A stretch of 64,000 nucleotides of DNA from Natranaerofaba carboxydovora (GCF_022539405.1 NZ_CP054394.1:1304501-1368500); one strand, 5' to 3'. Counted from the first letter of the stretch, positions 1 through 9,603 are shown. Program-made: numbers and translations. Notes: generated by a model not told the origin, from the letters alone.

Positions 1-2338
1 GACTTAAAGAATCCAGCCAAGCCGTGGGATCGTACTCCACATCTTCTGGAGGTTCTATCCTTAGAACATAGCGTAAAAAATAAGCAAAGGGACAGCTAGC
101 TAAGAACTCAAGTCTCGTAGGAGAGATAACGGATTTTGTGTTTTTATCTTGCTTACCTTCTAGCTTACTTTTCAGATCGTTTCCCGGGGCTAAGGTTTCC
201 TGTGAACTAATAATATTGCCATCATAAGGGGTGAAAGCCTCAGACAGTCTATTTTCTTCTGCTTTGATTCCCCTTTGCCAGTGGGGATAGTGATCCCAAA
301 TACTTTGACTGGCTCTTTGACTGATACTTTGACTTGTCCTGTATAGATAAAGCCACAGGTCCTTTGCGGCAAATATTTCGCTTAGCTCCCCGGGGGAAGG
401 GTCTTGTCTTTTGTTAGAGTTCAAATATTCTTCCAGGCGGCTATAGTCTGCCCAGGGCTCATCGAAGACCTCTCTATATATACTCAAGATTAGAGAAGAG
501 GGAAATTTTTCCCTGTGCTCTATAGTATCAAATGAAGAATAACTTATATTGAGACTGGTGAAAGGATTTTGCAGTGTCAATAGCCTCTTCATCTCCAGGT
601 GGTTTTTATCTATTATTTGCTTTTGCAGGGGTAACTTATCCGACAGGTTCTTTCGCTCTTCGTCTAGTAGTACAGGGTCTTCGCTCTTTTGGCCTGGGAA
701 CCTGTCTCCGTCAAGGCCCATCAGGAATAGATGATCCCTTAGTTTATAGCGCCCGTTAAGGTAGTGGTCTATGTGTATATGCCCGGGTCTAGGGCTATCT
801 TTATTTACTCTTGCGTTAGAGATATTTTCCTCGATTAAATCCAGGCCATCTCCGAGTTCTAGGTAGTTATCACCCACGCTTTGGGTAACTTCTAGTTCTT
901 CTAAGAGTTTTTCTCTGGCTTCTTTGTCTGCCGGGGAGAATATCCTAGAATAGCTCTTTATAATTTCTTTTAGCCCTTGAGAGAGCTTTGAAAGCTTTAT
1001 TTTTTTTGTGTAGCCATCATCATCTACTTCAAATTCAGGCAGTAAAGATAACAACCCTTCAAGCCATTTATAAAGGACTTGGTAGCTTTTAAGCTCCTTT
1101 TTAATATATTTTGATTCTTGGTCCTTTTCTTTAAGGGAGTTTATCTTTGCTTCTAACATATCAAGATATCTCTCCTTGGACCAGCCTACTCCTGCTTCTC
1201 TTAGCATACGTCGCACCTTTAGTGGAGATAGCTCTTCTTTAGATAGTTCATCTTGCTTCAGGTCAAAGATACTTTCACTCATGATCCGGGCAAATTCTAA
1301 AACCTGAAAATCACTTCTGATCCATTCGATTAACATATAGGAGAGCTTGCCGGGCCTTGTGTGATATATGGATATTCCCTCACCAAAGGTACAGGGAAGG
1401 TCGTAGTTATCCATGAATTGATAAAAAAGTTCCACATAGGGAGATGAGGAGGTATATAGTACTGTTACCCTGTCAAAAGAAAGTTCTTCTTTTTTGATCT
1501 TGGAAAAGATCCATTTGATTTCTGCAGTATCCCCGTAGGCTTTGCAAAAATCGTAATCTAAATTTTTTTGCCGGTTAGATAAATAAAAGTCTATTTTCCG
1601 GGGGTTTATATGATAACCCCCTCCATACTCACCATGTTTTTCATAAGATCCTGGCTTTAAAGGATCTGATAAAAAGTATAAGTTTTCTTCTGGTAGGGTA
1701 TTTAAAAGTTCTTTCTCTAAATGTGTTAGGTCATTATAAAAGTCAGTGTTAATGAAATAAATCGGGTGAGTTATATTAGCCGTGGTGTTATTTGTAATAT
1801 TATTTATCTTTTCTTTGGCCAGGGAAAAAACAGATGGCTCATCTAGCCAATCATTTTCCTCTAGAAATTTACAATATTCGTGATATATTCTGGCTATGTC
1901 TTTTTCTTTGGCAGAAGAGACAAGCTTTATATTATTAATATCAATTTGTGCCATCCTAAGTTCATATATAGCGTTATAAATCATGCTGCTTATTGTTATA
2001 GTGGGCTTTAGCCTGTGAAAATATTTGAGCTCTTCTTCTTCCTGAAGCCTTTGTAAAATAGTAAAGATCACCTGGTGGGACTTTTGGGCAGATATTATCT
2101 CTTTCTCTCCGGGATCATTTGCGTTATGCTCTATATCAGTATGGATAACGTTCGTATGTATCAAATTTTTTGCTAGCTCAAATAAGGTCATATGCTTAAT
2201 ATTAAAGAGGGAGTAGCCTTGTTTGGCAGCCATCCTCAAAAAAGAAGTTCCTTCCCCGTGGTAGGGCACTAGCAGGACCTTCTCGTGAAAAAGATAATCC
2301 CTGCAAATTTCATTAAGTTCTTTAAAGGGACTTGTCAA
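1..2338 (-). CDS. AddB-like PD-(D/E)XK exonuclease/helicase subunit (5' part; runs off the window)
   Basis: One uninterrupted minus-strand frame stays open from about 2338 to base 1, with no stop before the window edge, so at least 779 residues are present and the C terminus is missing. The last residues in the window read SPTRLEFLASCPFAYFLRYV followed by LRIEPPED, which is the entry to the RecB/AddB-type PD-(D/E)XK nuclease domain (S-x-S/T-R-LE...CPF-x-YFL-x-YVL). The N-terminal 700 residues resemble the inactive helicase-like body of AddB/RexB proteins, but I do not see a good Walker A at the N terminus. The proposed start is TTG at 2338 behind a GGCAGG-like ribosome site; the frame is open further upstream, so the start is uncertain. 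The family processes double-strand DNA ends together with AddA; an alternative is an orphan nuclease of the same fold. Confidence 0.7.
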   Translation of the reverse strand, partial: MTSPFKELNEICRDYLFHEKVLLVPYHGEGTSFLRMAAKQGYSLFNIKHMTLFELAKNLIHTNVIHTDIEHNANDPGEKEIISAQKSHQVIFTILQRLQEEEELKYFHRLKPTITISSMIYNAIYELRMAQIDINNIKLVSSAKEKDIARIYHEYCKFLEENDWLDEPSVFSLAKEKINNITNNTTANITHPIYFINTDFYNDLTHLEKELLNTLPEENLYFLSDPLKPGSYEKHGEYGGGYHINPRKIDFYLSNRQKNLDYDFCKAYGDTAEIKWIFSKIKKEELSFDRVTVLYTSSSPYVELFYQFMDNYDLPCTFGEGISIYHTRPGKLSYMLIEWIRSDFQVLEFARIMSESIFDLKQDELSKEELSPLKVRRMLREAGVGWSKERYLDMLEAKINSLKEKDQESKYIKKELKSYQVLYKWLEGLLSLLPEFEVDDDGYTKKIKLSKLSQGLKEIIKSYSRIFSPADKEAREKLLEELEVTQSVGDNYLELGDGLDLIEENISNARVNKDSPRPGHIHIDHYLNGRYKLRDHLFLMGLDGDRFPGQKSEDPVLLDEERKNLSDKLPLQKQIIDKNHLEMKRLLTLQNPFTSLNISYSSFDTIEHREKFPSSLILSIYREVFDEPWADYSRLEEYLNSNKRQDPSPGELSEIFAAKDLWLYLYRTSQSISQRASQSIWDHYPHWQRGIKAEENRLSEAFTPYDGNIISSQETLAPGNDLKSKLEGKQDKNTKSVISPTRLEFLASCPFAYFLRYVLRIEPPEDVEYDPTAWLDSLS

Positions 2339-2745
2339 ATGAAATAACCTGCCTTTCCTTTGTAAAATAAGCGATATATGCCAAAAATTATAATTGTTCT
2401 ATAAATTCTTTATATATTAACAAAATCCTCTAATATAAAACATGTTTGTTAAAAAAGCATTAGAAGCAAAGAAAAGATGGAAAAAAAGATTGTCTTGCCA
2501 ATGATTGCATAATTTCATTTCATGTCATGCAGGCCACAACGATTAATGGTGCCCCCCCAAAAAAGAATTTAGTGACAAAAATGGTATGTAATAGAAAAAG
2601 TTACTTGAATTTCTCATAAAAACTCCCCAATAAGAAGGAATGTTTTATCTGGCATAGAAATTTTAATTAACGAATAATTTAAGATTAACCAAATTTGAAT
2701 ATAACTTTTTTAAATAAAAATTTATAACAGAAAGGTGTGATATTA
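2339..2745. other. Intergenic region without a recognisable gene
   Basis: About 400 A+T-rich bases separate the divergent AddB-like gene and the SDR gene. I see no open frame with a ribosome site, no RNA gene and no strong hairpin. Promoters for both flanking genes must lie here, but no -35/-10 pair is convincing. Confidence 0.5.
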
Positions 2746-3498
2746 TTGTACAATAAGGGTTATTTAAATGATAAAGTAGCTGTTGTAACAGGTGGTTCAA
2801 AGGGTATAGGCGCTTCTATTACTGAAGAGTTAGCTCAAGAAGGTGCTATCGTAATTGCAAATTATAACAAGGACTTAAAAAAAGCGGAAGAATTAGTAGA
2901 AAAGGTAAAAGAATTTGGTGGTTATGTGTCATGTTTGCCAGGTGATGTGACCGACGAAGAACACATGTTGAGACTAGCAGAAACAGTAAAATCAAGATTT
3001 GGAAGAATAGATATATTAGTTAATAATGCAGGTATAACTCAGGACAAAATATTTAGTAAAATGGAAGCAAATGATTGGAATAAAGTTATAGATACTAATT
3101 TAAATGGAATTTATAATAGTACTCATTCTGTTTTACCTATAATGAAAGAACAAAAAGAAGGCAGTATAGTAAATATTAGTTCGATTATAGGTCAGATGGG
3201 TGCTGTTGGTCAGGTAAATTATTCAGCGGCAAAAGCAGGTGTAATTGGTTTTACAAAATCTTTGGCTCATGAAATGGCAAGGTATAATATAAGAGTTAAT
3301 GCGGTTTGTCCAGGTTTTGTAAATACTGCTATGACAGAAAAAATTCCAGAAAATATTAAAGAAAAGTTAGTAAGTAAAATACCGATGGGTAGGTTTGCCG
3401 AAAAAGAGGAAGTGGCTAAAACGGTTCGCTTTCTTGTAACAGAGGGAACTTATATAACAGGTCAGGAGATAAATGTTAATGGTGGTATGTATATGTAG
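2746..3498 (+). CDS. fabG: SDR-family 3-oxoacyl-ACP / acetoacetyl-CoA reductase
   Basis: Classical short-chain dehydrogenase of 250 residues, the usual FabG/PhaB length. The Rossmann motif TGGSKGIG lies at residues 15-22, NNAG follows near 93, and the catalytic triad is Ser146, Tyr159 (YSAAK) and Lys163; PG near 190 is typical of the family. It should reduce a 3-oxoacyl thioester with NADPH in the cytoplasm. I chose TTG at 2746 because AAAGGTG (2731-2737) sits 8 bases upstream; the GTG at 2737 would overlap that ribosome site. It is a single-gene unit with no fatty-acid genes beside it, so a role in polyhydroxybutyrate or another ketoreduction is as possible as fatty acid synthesis. The family is large and the substrate cannot be told from sequence. 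Confidence 0.85.
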   Translation: MYNKGYLNDKVAVVTGGSKGIGASITEELAQEGAIVIANYNKDLKKAEELVEKVKEFGGYVSCLPGDVTDEEHMLRLAETVKSRFGRIDILVNNAGITQDKIFSKMEANDWNKVIDTNLNGIYNSTHSVLPIMKEQKEGSIVNISSIIGQMGAVGQVNYSAAKAGVIGFTKSLAHEMARYNIRVNAVCPGFVNTAMTEKIPENIKEKLVSKIPMGRFAEKEEVAKTVRFLVTEGTYITGQEINVNGGMYM

Positions 3499-3730
3499 GT
3501 TAAACTTTTTAATTCATTCCCTATCATCCTCTTATATATGAACACCGAATTGATGTTTTTTACTATTCTTTCCTGTATAATCATACCATGTAATTGATGA
3601 ATGAGCAACGAAATAACAAATAAACAATAAATATTCTATTAATTTATTGTTCACAATAAAACTAAGAGTAATTAATTTTTCTTTTACGAGTAAATAAGTC
3701 TATAAATCATCCTAAGGGAGGTACTTAATC

Positions 3731-3883
3731 ATGTCTCAGATTAGATGCAGGGTAGAAGAATGCTACTATAATGAGTATCAAATGTGTGCAGCCCCCGAAA
3801 TTGAAGTTAAATCTAGTACTACGAACAACGTTGTTAATAATACTGACGAAACTGCATGTGAAACTTTTATACCGGAAGGATAA
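3731..3883 (+). CDS. DUF1540 small cysteine protein (50 aa)
   Basis: A 50-codon gene preceded by AAGGGAGG 8-10 bases before its ATG. The protein begins MSQIRCRVEECYYNEYQMC and ends TACETFIPEG. The spacing C-x-V-x-x-C-x-Y-N...C-x-A...C-x-TF is the pattern of the DUF1540 family, short four-cysteine proteins common in anaerobic and spore-forming Firmicutes. The cysteines suggest metal binding; the function is unknown. It is monocistronic and followed directly by a strong hairpin terminator. Confidence 0.85.
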   Translation: MSQIRCRVEECYYNEYQMCAAPEIEVKSSTTNNVVNNTDETACETFIPEG

Positions 3884-3904
3884 TAGCCTCTTTAAAACAA
3901 GCCA

Positions 3905-3934
3905 AGCCAGGAGTAAATCTCCTGGCTTTTACTT
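3905..3934. terminator. Rho-independent terminator, probably bidirectional
   Basis: AGCCAGGAG and CTCCTGGCT form a perfect 9-bp stem around a TAAAT loop, followed on the plus strand by TTTTACTTTTT. It lies between the DUF1540 gene (+) and the convergent GYF_2 gene (-), so it probably serves both. Confidence 0.8.
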
Positions 3935-3954
3935 TTTGTTTAGTGGATTAAGTC

Positions 3955-5133
3955 TTAAAATAGGTTTTCTATTGTGTTTGCCTCTACCCATTGGGGCAAA
4001 TCTGAATTCCAAACTAAGTCTTCTTTTTTTAGTTCTCCTTCTTTCACTGACTGTTTTAGCTGCTGCCAGGAAAATTCGCCCAACTGTTCCCCGTCCTTTA
4101 TCATATACCAGGCTTTATGATTATCATTAGATGTAACTTCAGGGCTAACATCAGGCCCAGCATCAGAAGAACTCCTAAATATAATATTGTCTAATATCAG
4201 CTCCAAATCACCAGGCAAAAGACTTGACATAGACGCTTCAGCGCCACTCATTAAAAATAAATTCAAATCAAAGGAGGAACGGGTGAACAAGAGCACATCG
4301 TGGGCAAGCTCCCCGTTTCTCGTGCTGCAGGTCTTAGAGAGGACCATGCGGCTAGCTGCTTGTTTTTCTCCTTCAGCTAATACTTTTCCTGCCTCGGTCA
4401 ATTCAAAGGCAGTGGCTTCTTCATCAACGGGCTCTATCAAGCCTTTTTCTATCAGTTCTAATAATGAAGAACGGGGATCCTCGCAGACGGACATCTCTGC
4501 TACCGGGATGGGCAGCAATTTGTCCGTGAAGGGTAGTGCCCAGCGAAAATCTTCAACAGCTGCTTCTTCAAGGCGCTCTTTTACATCTGATAGAGAAAAA
4601 AGGGTAACAGGTTCTAAATGCCGGACAAGAGATATAATCCAGGCCCGGCGGTACTGATCTAGAATCCCCAGAAAAGCCAGAGCTGCTTCAGTCGAAAGGT
4701 CGCAGCCGATCTGTGTAGAGCGAACTGTAGTGTCATCAGAGAGCACACGACTGATCAGATGGTGAAGTTCCGTCTCTGTACGAAAACTAACTCTCTGGGT
4801 GTCTCCGGTTGTGGCCAGAGTAACCCACAACCCTGGCATCTCTTGGGACATGGCTAGGATAGAACGAGAAACCGTTGTATCAGCCAGGTTATAGTGCATC
4901 TGTACGACCTGCTCGGGATCTGCCAGGACAGAGAGACAACTTTCTAATAGTCGCAGCTGATCTGGATCTTGATCAAGCTCTTTTTTATCTATCAATTCAA
5001 ATTCCGATTCAAAATCAATCTCTTTTTGGCTCTTTGGGAGTACATCTAAGGATCCTCTTTTTTTACCGGTTTGTTCAAAATAAGCTATAAATTCTTCGGC
5101 TTTCCCAATCCATTCACCGTTTTGACTTTTCAT
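3955..5133 (-). CDS. Protein with C-terminal GYF_2 domain (392 aa)
   Basis: Residues 340-392 form a GYF_2 (DUF4339-like) domain: AWYMIKDGEQLGEFSWQQL, then EDLVWNSDLPQW. The usual GPY is changed to GEF here. The first 330 residues are acidic and helical, with an internal winged-helix-like stretch around LLELIEKGLIEPVDEE...FELTEAG; I recognise no family for them. There is no signal peptide or membrane segment, so the protein is probably cytoplasmic. It follows the 999-residue secreted protein gene by 43 bases and is probably its operon partner. Base composition is visibly more GC-rich than in the flanking genes, as in its neighbour, hinting at common and perhaps foreign origin. A chaperone or adaptor role for the neighbouring exported protein is only a guess. 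Confidence 0.7.
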   Translation of the reverse strand: MKSQNGEWIGKAEEFIAYFEQTGKKRGSLDVLPKSQKEIDFESEFELIDKKELDQDPDQLRLLESCLSVLADPEQVVQMHYNLADTTVSRSILAMSQEMPGLWVTLATTGDTQRVSFRTETELHHLISRVLSDDTTVRSTQIGCDLSTEAALAFLGILDQYRRAWIISLVRHLEPVTLFSLSDVKERLEEAAVEDFRWALPFTDKLLPIPVAEMSVCEDPRSSLLELIEKGLIEPVDEEATAFELTEAGKVLAEGEKQAASRMVLSKTCSTRNGELAHDVLLFTRSSFDLNLFLMSGAEASMSSLLPGDLELILDNIIFRSSSDAGPDVSPEVTSNDNHKAWYMIKDGEQLGEFSWQQLKQSVKEGELKKEDLVWNSDLPQWVEANTIENLF

Positions 5134-5176
5134 TTAATATCCCTCCAGATGTAGTGATAGCAAATCCAGTATGAAC

Positions 5177-8176
5177 TTAAAGATTACGGGAATATTCTGT
5201 GATCGCATTTCGACCGATTTCGTTAAAAGCTTCGATGCTGCTTAATCCGTATGTCTCTATGACTTCGTTTAAACGTCCCGGGTTCTGGTTGATCTCATTT
5301 GCTGCTCGTATAAGATCTGGATTATTAAGACTCTGCTGTAACACATTAGCCCCTTTTTCCGCTCGACCGAGGGCTTTGGCGACTACGAGAGGATCATTAG
5401 GGTTTGTAGTAACGCTTCTAATCTGCTGGTTTAGCACGGACTTGACCTCCTCAGGGGTAAAGGCCGTTGGGTTATCAGTGATACGACCCGTACCGTACTG
5501 GGCATTATTGAGCTGGTTGGCATCTACAGCTGCCTGACCAGATGTTCGATAAGGGCTCTGGACTGACCCGTCTGCGTTCACCCTGTACACTTCAGCTGTA
5601 CCAGATGTAGCCTGGCGGGCATTGGTGAAGCCTTCTGCATAGGAATCCGCTTGGCCCGCCCCCTTACCTATTCGGTCATAAGATTTGTAATCAACGTTTT
5701 GTGCGCTTAAGCCTCGACTTTGTAGGGATTGATCAACGTTTCTGGCGTGATATTCGGTAAATCGCCGTGAAAGTTCTTCATAAGCTTCTTCAGGGCTGAT
5801 ATTATTTCTGTGTGCATATTTGTTTAAGTCAGACTTATTAAACCGTGGGATTACCGTGCGATCCGCATCTGTCCGTAACCTGGGGGCAGCTCCTCTGGCA
5901 CTAGACCCACTGTCTGCAACGATAACCTCTTGAACTCGTACATGGGTACTGTTCTGGGTATCAATGATGGCACCGCGAGTCCCTTGGCGCACGGATTCAT
6001 TTACCTGGTTACCTAATATTCTATTACACTCCTGGGCAGCTTCCCTGCTAATGGCTCCTTTTCGCTGCAAAGCATCTAAATCTCGCATCCCGCCATTTCT
6101 ATAGAGCTTGGATACCCTGTCAGGATCCCCAGAGCGGACAGCATCGTCAAACTGTTGTAGTTTTGACTGTTCTGTTGGAGTTAACTTTACTTTGGAGGAG
6201 CTACCTGTAATATTTTCAGCTAGTTCAGAAAGGCTTCTCGGGCCTGTGTAACCCTCCCGTCCACTAAGAATATTACCGATCCGGCTAGCACCCTGGCTGA
6301 CGCTTTGGGTAAGCCGACGGCCGGTCGCTTCCCAGGCTCTTCTGCTGAAAAGGTCCGAGGCCTGGCCCAGCAAGTCGGCCCCTGACTCTTTCAAGCTTCC
6401 CCAGCCACCTCTTAATCCACCTCTGACAGCCCCGCCTGCACCTTCTCCAAGACTACCGTATGCGCCACTTAGGGCACCACCCGTCGCTCTAACGGCTCCA
6501 CCGATAGCCCGGCCAAAGAGGTCCTGAACCAGGGTCTGTTTTATCCCCTGGTAAGTGGCACTTAGCCCACTTTCTCCCCGGTCTATCGCGTCTTTAATGG
6601 TATAATTACTACCGATGGGGGTAAAAACCCACTCAGAACTACCGCCCGTCAAAGCACCAATCCCAATCCGCCCCACTAGGCCAGGCCAGGAGGTAGTGCC
6701 ATTACTATTGGTAGCAGTAGTGATGTTGCGTCCTGTTTCACCAAGGGAGTCCACCATGCTGTCAACATCGGTCCACCAGGGGTTTTCGGGTGCTGGCACG
6801 TCATTTGGACCCAGGGTAGCACCGCTGATCCGACCTCCGATATGATCCCGGATACGCTTGACCTGCTCCGGGTCTGGAGCTTTGCCTTCATTGACGAGAT
6901 CGTCAATTAGCTGGCAGATCCTGCCGTGAGTATCATCTTTCCCGCTTAACATCCCTCTATTAAAGGCTGTTCGCTCCATCTGCTGTAGCCGATCTAACAT
7001 CTCTTCCTGTTCCTTAATCTCCTGAAAAGCATCTTTAAGATGCTGATCGCTATTAGGGCTGGTCTCGGCTCTATCAAGCTCCTTTTGGCGCTGTTCTTCT
7101 AGATTAGACTGACGCCTTCTGGCATCCTCAGGTCTAAACCAGGCACCATCCTGATAGATATGACCTTGTTCTATATGACTTCTTTCTATCTCATAATCCT
7201 TAGCCGAAATCCAAAAAGGCTTATCCGATGCATCTGTTGGAGAAGTTGTATAAATATATTCTTCCCCGTCAGCAGCAATAACTCGGTCATTGATATTAGG
7301 CGCTTCTACAATTTCTTCATAAGTACGCGAATTTGAGATGACTTTTTCTCCCAATGCTGAAGCTGTGACGTTACCTCCTTTACGTCCGATATAATCAAGA
7401 CCTATAGCCATAAGACCAGGTATCAAAATACCAGCAGCCGCTTGAACACCATTTTCAGGGAAAGGAACCTTGCCTATACCTCCCCAGATGGAGCCTTCAC
7501 CTTGTCCTTGGTTAGAAGGCTCTCCTCCTCCCATGAAGCCCTCATGCCAACTGCGAAAATCTTCCGGAGAGTCTGGTGCAAATGAAGAATCATCAGATGT
7601 GCCTTCTGCTCCTACAGCTTCAGTACCTGAACTTGAATCCACTTGACCTTCGAAACTCACTGAATGAGTAAGTTTAGTGACATGTTCATAGTCGGGATAA
7701 GTAGTATATTCTATATCACCTTTGTAGACCCGTATTGTTCCTTTAATGCTGTTATCACTATACTTTGCATCCACCTCGCGAAAATGAATAGGATAGCTGT
7801 CTCTAGCAAAACTTATAAATCTACCTTCTAACATTCCATCTGAGTAAAATAAATACGGTGGGCGTACTAACTCTAAACTAGAAGTAGTTGCAAGAGCCGC
7901 CCTGCCGTCTCTTTCATTATTTAGCGGGGGTCCACTTAAATAGACTCTAGATGATTCCAAAACTATCTCACAGGCACCTGGGTTAGTATAGTCGACATTC
8001 CACATTCCTCCTAAAGGCTCTGGCGCCTGCATACTAGCTGAAGAGTCAACTTCTTCTACTCTAAATCCAGTAATCTGATAAGTTCGTTTTTCCCCCTCCT
8101 GTATATTGGCATAAACAAAAGAACCCGGAGTTAAGAAGAGAAAAGTAAATAAAACAAGATATATTAATGCTTTCAT
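5177..8176 (-). CDS. Large secreted protein of unknown function (999 aa)
   Basis: The first 23 residues are a clear Sec signal peptide (MKALIYLVLFTFLFLTPGSF then VYA). An acidic, probably beta-rich region runs to about residue 190. It is followed by a Gly/Ser linker, a hydrophobic stretch near 240-260, a charged helical segment around 345-430 and a Gly-rich segment around 560-640. The C-terminal 350 residues are rich in Asn, Gln, Arg and Ala and resemble the helical bodies of polymorphic-toxin or surface proteins; no known toxin motif is evident. The gene shares its raised GC content with the downstream GYF_2 gene and lies a few kilobases from the RHS gene. Surface-toxin or adhesion roles would fit the context but are inference. 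The start has GGAGG about ten bases upstream. Confidence 0.65.
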   Translation of the reverse strand: MKALIYLVLFTFLFLTPGSFVYANIQEGEKRTYQITGFRVEEVDSSASMQAPEPLGGMWNVDYTNPGACEIVLESSRVYLSGPPLNNERDGRAALATTSSLELVRPPYLFYSDGMLEGRFISFARDSYPIHFREVDAKYSDNSIKGTIRVYKGDIEYTTYPDYEHVTKLTHSVSFEGQVDSSSGTEAVGAEGTSDDSSFAPDSPEDFRSWHEGFMGGGEPSNQGQGEGSIWGGIGKVPFPENGVQAAAGILIPGLMAIGLDYIGRKGGNVTASALGEKVISNSRTYEEIVEAPNINDRVIAADGEEYIYTTSPTDASDKPFWISAKDYEIERSHIEQGHIYQDGAWFRPEDARRRQSNLEEQRQKELDRAETSPNSDQHLKDAFQEIKEQEEMLDRLQQMERTAFNRGMLSGKDDTHGRICQLIDDLVNEGKAPDPEQVKRIRDHIGGRISGATLGPNDVPAPENPWWTDVDSMVDSLGETGRNITTATNSNGTTSWPGLVGRIGIGALTGGSSEWVFTPIGSNYTIKDAIDRGESGLSATYQGIKQTLVQDLFGRAIGGAVRATGGALSGAYGSLGEGAGGAVRGGLRGGWGSLKESGADLLGQASDLFSRRAWEATGRRLTQSVSQGASRIGNILSGREGYTGPRSLSELAENITGSSSKVKLTPTEQSKLQQFDDAVRSGDPDRVSKLYRNGGMRDLDALQRKGAISREAAQECNRILGNQVNESVRQGTRGAIIDTQNSTHVRVQEVIVADSGSSARGAAPRLRTDADRTVIPRFNKSDLNKYAHRNNISPEEAYEELSRRFTEYHARNVDQSLQSRGLSAQNVDYKSYDRIGKGAGQADSYAEGFTNARQATSGTAEVYRVNADGSVQSPYRTSGQAAVDANQLNNAQYGTGRITDNPTAFTPEEVKSVLNQQIRSVTTNPNDPLVVAKALGRAEKGANVLQQSLNNPDLIRAANEINQNPGRLNEVIETYGLSSIEAFNEIGRNAITEYSRNL

Positions 8177-8257
8177 ATTTTTGTTTTACCTCCATTCTTG
8201 ATTGCTCCATTATTGACTGATCTAAATTAAATTAATTGATCTAAGATGATACAGTTG

Positions 8258-9025
8258 CTACCAAATAAACCAGGACCAACCCATAAAGATCATACATCCA
8301 AAGAAAACAGAAATTAGAAGGCTTACTATTCTTTTGCCACCAGTCATTTCTTTAAGTGTTGCCATCATGGGTCTAGTAGCCCAAAGAATACCAGGGATTC
8401 CAAAGGTCAAAGCCGTATTCCACCCCAAAAAGATATTAAACAATAGCCCACTTGTCGTATACACCAAAGCTGGGGAATACCCCAGCCCAAAAGCTTTAAC
8501 AGTCCATTTAGCAGTATGATGATTGCCCCAAACCTTGACTATTAGCCAGGCCATCATGGCAAATAAGAAAACTCCTAAAGTGCCGTAAAGAAAACCAAGT
8601 ATGGCAATAAAAATACCGGAAATTGTAAATATACCTCCTTCTCCATAAGTCCCTCTATATATATCCGAGCTTGTTTGAACAAAAAATAACATAAAGGCAA
8701 GTCCAGAAACAGAAAGAGCCCACTGCCATGAATAACTCTGTAGATGTGATTTAAGCAAAATCCCCGGATTTAATACCATTAAAAACATACCCCAAAAACG
8801 TGAAAACTTGTTAGTCTGTTTGCTTGTTTCACTACTAGTAAAAATTTCTCTAATGGGTTTCCACTCATTTGACGAAGTATCATAGACCAAGTCATTAATA
8901 GCAATCTCTTTTTTTGATATGTTGTTTAGGATTTGCTGCTTACTATAAGGCCCACGAACTTCTCCCTGACGGCTGATATAACAACTATCAAGATTTGTGA
9001 TGGAAGTATTCTTTAATTCTCTCAA
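8258..9025 (-). CDS. GYF_2 domain - Yip1-like membrane protein
   Basis: The N-terminal 50 residues are a GYF_2 domain (CYISRQGEVRGPYSKQQIL ... DLVYDTSSNEW). The remainder, from about residue 75, has five or six hydrophobic segments typical of Yip1-family membrane proteins, including a GYSPALVY stretch. The protein should sit in the cytoplasmic membrane with the GYF_2 domain in the cytosol. Two in-frame TTG codons compete as start: 9034 abuts the AGGGAGG ribosome site, while 9025 lies 9 bases after it, so 9025 is preferred. A TATCACC/GGTGATA palindrome lies 56 bases upstream. It belongs to the GYF_2 group spread over 4-18 kb; GYF_2 domains are thought to mediate protein contacts with Pro-rich partners. 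Confidence 0.8.
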   Translation of the reverse strand: MRELKNTSITNLDSCYISRQGEVRGPYSKQQILNNISKKEIAINDLVYDTSSNEWKPIREIFTSSETSKQTNKFSRFWGMFLMVLNPGILLKSHLQSYSWQWALSVSGLAFMLFFVQTSSDIYRGTYGEGGIFTISGIFIAILGFLYGTLGVFLFAMMAWLIVKVWGNHHTAKWTVKAFGLGYSPALVYTTSGLLFNIFLGWNTALTFGIPGILWATRPMMATLKEMTGGKRIVSLLISVFFGCMIFMGWSWFIW

Positions 9026-9080
9026 GATTTTCAACCTCCCTTCTAAGTTAATAAGAATATATCACTATAAGTAATAAAAA

Positions 9081-9104
9081 AATATCACCCTTATAGGTGA
9101 TATT
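9081..9104. promoter_or_regulatory. Palindrome a: AATATCACC-N6-GGTGATATT
   Basis: Perfect 9-bp inverted repeat with loop CTTATA, 56 bases upstream of the GYF_2-Yip1 gene and 27 bases after the preceding gene's stop. On the minus strand it runs into T7, so it could also terminate transcription. The same element recurs at four other places in this window, which favours an operator or a dispersed repeat over a simple terminator. Confidence 0.6.
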
Positions 9105-9130
9105 TGAAATTTGCATAAATTTGTTTTAAA

Positions 9131-9577
9131 TCAAAGTATATCTTCTGCTTTAACCCAGCTAGTTTGGCTTTCGTTCCAGACCAAATCATTAGATGCTACT
9201 CTGCCTTCATCTTTCAGAGCTTTGAACTCTTCCCATGTATAAGGGCCATAAGGTTCGTTTTCTCGAAGTACATACCAACTTTGTTCTTTGGAATCATTTC
9301 CTTGCTCATTGACTTGTTCTTTTTTTGAATCAACTTTTGTAACAGAACTAGTTTCTTTTTTGTCTTTTTGAGGTTGTCTTTTGCCTTTGTAACAAGCTAT
9401 AAGGTTATCAGCTCTATCATAAACATAATTAATTTCCCCATCTACCAAACTATTTATATCTATATCTAAATTAATACCATTACAATCACCGTTTTTATCT
9501 TCAAAACTAATTTTTCTCAATCGGTTTAATTCATCATATTCATAACATAACTCACGTTTTACTTTTTTCATAACCAA
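9131..9577 (-). CDS. Orphan RHS/YD-type fragment fused to a GYF_2 domain (148 aa)
   Basis: The first 65 residues carry two YD-like units (CYEYDELNRLRKISFED and INYVYDRADNLIACYKGK) similar to the YD repeats of the RHS protein just upstream. After a charged linker, residues 97-148 form a GYF_2 domain (SWYVLRENEPYGPYTWEEF ... NDLVWNESQTSW). There is no signal peptide. The gene follows the RHS gene by 26 bases on the same strand and is probably cotranscribed. The combination of displaced YD repeats and GYF_2 suggests a recombined RHS tip or a partner protein that binds the RHS product; neither is proven. Confidence 0.7.
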   Translation of the reverse strand: MVMKKVKRELCYEYDELNRLRKISFEDKNGDCNGINLDIDINSLVDGEINYVYDRADNLIACYKGKRQPQKDKKETSSVTKVDSKKEQVNEQGNDSKEQSWYVLRENEPYGPYTWEEFKALKDEGRVASNDLVWNESQTSWVKAEDIL

Positions 9578-9603
9578 GCACCTCTCCTTTGCCTGCTAAT
9601 TAA

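Noticed and set aside
549-759. Short plus-strand frames at the left edge
   Set aside because: They are antisense shadows of the long open minus-strand frame of the AddB-like gene.
2540-2570. C-run/A-run (GCCCCCCCAAAAAA) in the first intergenic region
   Set aside because: A homopolymer junction only; no gene frame crosses it.
3771-4130. Plus-strand frame of 119 codons overlapping the DUF1540 gene and terminator
   Set aside because: It runs through the DUF1540 gene in another frame, crosses a strong terminator and is antisense to the GYF_2 gene.
9081-9104. Palindrome a as a plain rho-independent terminator
   Set aside because: A T-run does follow on the minus strand, but the same sequence recurs without T-runs in divergent promoter regions; termination may be secondary.
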